DNA from: Nematopogon swammerdamellus
Lineage: Eukaryota; Arthropoda; Insecta; Lepidoptera; Adelidae
NCBI GenBank assembly: GCA_946902875.1
Contig: OX336336.1
Span: 7,658,545 to 7,722,544, forward strand
Direction of reading: 5' to 3'
DNA length: 64,000 nt
The notes beneath the pieces are model-generated. The model worked only from the letters and a program-made list of their open reading frames with translations, was not told the origin of the DNA and did no database searches. Every line of letters starts with the position of its first letter. Position 1 is the first letter of the stretch. Both the position numbers and the translations under genes were made by a program. Of the stretch, positions 62,107 to 64,000 are shown piece after piece.

Positions 62107-62625
62107 GTGCAGAAAGAAGTGTTCAGAAATTACCTACAGTTAGTTAGTCCACGTTTCACATAAACATTACATATAAGCGACGTACTGGATGCGTAAATAC
62201 GAGAAAGAACACAAATTATAATAAGAGGCTAGCTAGCTTATTAACAGTATTTAAAACAACGCCAACTCTTTCATCTGAACTAGCCTTAAAGCTTATATGC
62301 CCCTACTTGTACGAGGGTACAATATGAGGGTACCTACATGGTACGTTACGCGTGTAAAGGTAGTCACTTTACACTCATCGATGGACATTCTGTGTGCGCG
62401 CCTTCGGAAAATCCAGTTTTCCTCTTGAATGAAAATACTAGTCTTGCGATCAGTTCCAATCCGCGACCGTTACTATCCTAGCGGCCGTGTTTATTCAAGT
62501 ACGTTATTAAGTGACCCATCACTAACGCACAGTAAGGTAGCTGTAGGTAGAGTTAAACACGGATTGGGACTGCTGCGTAAGAATATCGATCGAAACTTTT
62601 ATTTGTGAGTGTTATCTGATTAATT

Positions 62626-62705
62626 CGGATTTTCCGTTCAATTCAGTGTAGCCGGCACGACTGAGCACTGGTATAGTAGGTACCTAGTTTCGTTATCATG
62701 TCAGG
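62626..62705 (+). repeat. SINE body fragment
   Basis: 'ttttccgttcaattcagtgt' and 'agccggcacgactgagcact', diverged. Confidence 0.65.
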
Positions 62706-62989
62706 TTCTGAAAAAGCTAGTTGTAATAACTTAATCGATTATTTATAGTTAACAAGCTTTTGCACGCGTCTTCGCGCATGAAATTAGAAAAAGTAATTTT
62801 TTTTTTATTTACTACGCTCACAATTAGATGCTCAGTATCCCAAGTAGATAGCGTGATGATATGTATCTTGCATATGTGCTGCTGATAATGTATCTTGCTG
62901 AATCTAATGGAATTATTGCTATGCAATTCTGATCTGAACTTTTTAGTAAATCTGTGGAAAGACAAACAGACACCAAATATTCCAGGGAA

Positions 62990-63070
62990 TAAGTCTCCGG
63001 TATGGCACCTACCTTCTCGGAGGTGATATTGGCTGGTCGGAGCATGCGCTTTGGCCCCTCCAACTCAGCC
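62990..63070 (+). repeat. Interspersed repeat fragment
   Basis: 'aagtctccggtatggcacct' and 'gtgatattggctggtcggag', shared with 53715-53745 and 23680-23730. Confidence 0.6.
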
Positions 63071-63239
63071 ACCCATACCGGATTACATAAAAAAAAAATT
63101 AGATTTTCTTGAAGTCTATTAGCGAAATGTAGGTAGTTAGACAATTGGCAAAACACCTGAACAAGTCAACATAGTTTTGTGACAGTCCATTCGGTTATCT
63201 CGGCGAAAAAGGACGAACAACAAAAATTGCTTGCAACCA

Positions 63240-63528
63240 CAGAGCATGAAATGCGCGCGCCCGCCCCTACTAGAGGCGCCGTGAGCGCGATTTCTCTACA
63301 ACGGCGTTGAAGCCTGTGGGCGTGGCCTATGACTTACATAATGTGTGTTGTGCGTTTACATTTGTTTTGTGCGTGTGCCTAACTTGCTCCTCTTTGTGTG
63401 TAGTGTCGATACTAGCACACACACACATACGAAGCGCTAGCAGCTCAGCGTACGGTTATTGGGTTTCAAATATCATCGCTTATGGCGCCTCTAGTAGGGG
63501 GCGCCCGCGGTAGGTATTTGATGCTCTG
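63240..63528. mobile_element. 289-bp MITE with 12-base flanking duplication
   Basis: Terminal inverted CAGAGCAT/ATGCTCTG and subterminal 'cctactagaggcgcc' against 'ggcgcctctagtagg'. Both flanks are tgcttgcaacca (63228-63239, 63529-63540), a perfect 12-base duplication. Confidence 0.85.
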
Positions 63529-63540
63529 TGCTTGCAACCA

Positions 63541-64000
63541 ATGTTAAAGATAATATTAAAGATATATTCTGCTTTTATGTTTATGAACCAGTCAGTCAGT
63601 GTTTTGGGTTCACTAAACCTACAGAACCACTGGCTTTCCGCCGACGACGCGACGTAATTGAAGTCGTCACCCCACCTGGTGGGTGGTCTTGCATTTCACG
63701 TCCACGGCCGCAAAAACTGTTACTCCAAACAGTCGTTGATTTCTAAAAATTTGTTATACTAAAATGAATGAAAATATTGCGAAAGCCAATGGTTGCTGGC
63801 CACTGTCGCTGCACATGGCGCGGCAATCAGTTAGTGAGACCTAGTTTTAGTTTCGCGAAGCTCGAGGTCGCCGCCTCCGCCCCCCGCCCCGCTCTGCTGC
63901 CCCACACCGCCCCGCCGCGCCGCCGCCCCCCCGAGCGAGTTCATTGTCTTGTTCCTTGCTGTTGCTGAAGCTTAGGAGACTTCTTGGCTGTTATCAATAT
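63541..64000. other. No gene seen; GC-rich end
   Basis: The last part (63860-63945) is strongly GC- and CpG-rich, possibly the edge of a promoter or another GC-rich repeat like those at 8.7 and 25.2 kb. Nothing coding can be supported. Confidence 0.4.

Overview
The window is animal nuclear DNA, almost certainly from a moth or butterfly. It has AT-rich introns packed with young transposons: mariner, BEL/Pao, Jockey/CR1-type LINEs, tRNA/5S-headed SINEs, and the LINE tail beginning 'agcttttgcccgcggcttcg' that is common in Lepidoptera. I see no bacterial or viral gene organisation.

The one host gene I can support is a large fibrillar procollagen of the type V/XI class on the minus strand. It fills most of the window, from the signal-peptide exon at 52163-52241 down to 727. 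I traced 28 exons whose splice sites and reading phases all join, giving about 1592 codons: signal peptide, thrombospondin N-terminal-like (TSPN/LamG) domain, acidic and Ser/Thr-rich variable region, short minor helix, non-helical spacer, an unbroken main helix of 337 Gly-X-Y triplets, and a telopeptide with an RSKR furin-like site. The C-propeptide must lie beyond base 1. The exons cluster between 10.7 and 29.6 kb. Intron 1 (22.6 kb) and the last visible intron (9.9 kb) hold most of the mobile DNA. Just upstream of exon 2 the exon's own acceptor and first ~110 bases are tandemly repeated.

Mobile elements by region: 1-10.6 kb, an inverted pair of long arms (1.25-1.8 and 9.1-9.7 kb) enclosing two decayed copies of one LINE in opposite orientation and a piece of BEL/Pao LTR; 15.06-15.72 kb, a TA-flanked MITE; 18.3-18.7 kb, a LINE remnant; 20.84-21.50 kb, a hAT-type MITE; 21.81-23.10 kb, a dead mariner; 28-38 kb, SINEs, LINE remnants and foldback repeats; 39.26-47.10 kb, a mariner-derived palindrome interrupted by an intact LINE with one 1576-codon ORF; 53.86-60.87 kb, an intact BEL/Pao retrotransposon with apparently identical LTRs, inserted in a SINE just upstream of the collagen gene; 61-64 kb, small MITEs and repeats with no gene seen.

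The observations most worth following are the UGA-CUA-G stop between gag and pol of the BEL/Pao element, the strong one-strand excess of the tetramer GCGG across that element, the tandem splice acceptors of collagen exon 2, the chimeric tRNA/5S SINE head, and the tRNA-like segment in the 5' UTR of the intact LINE.
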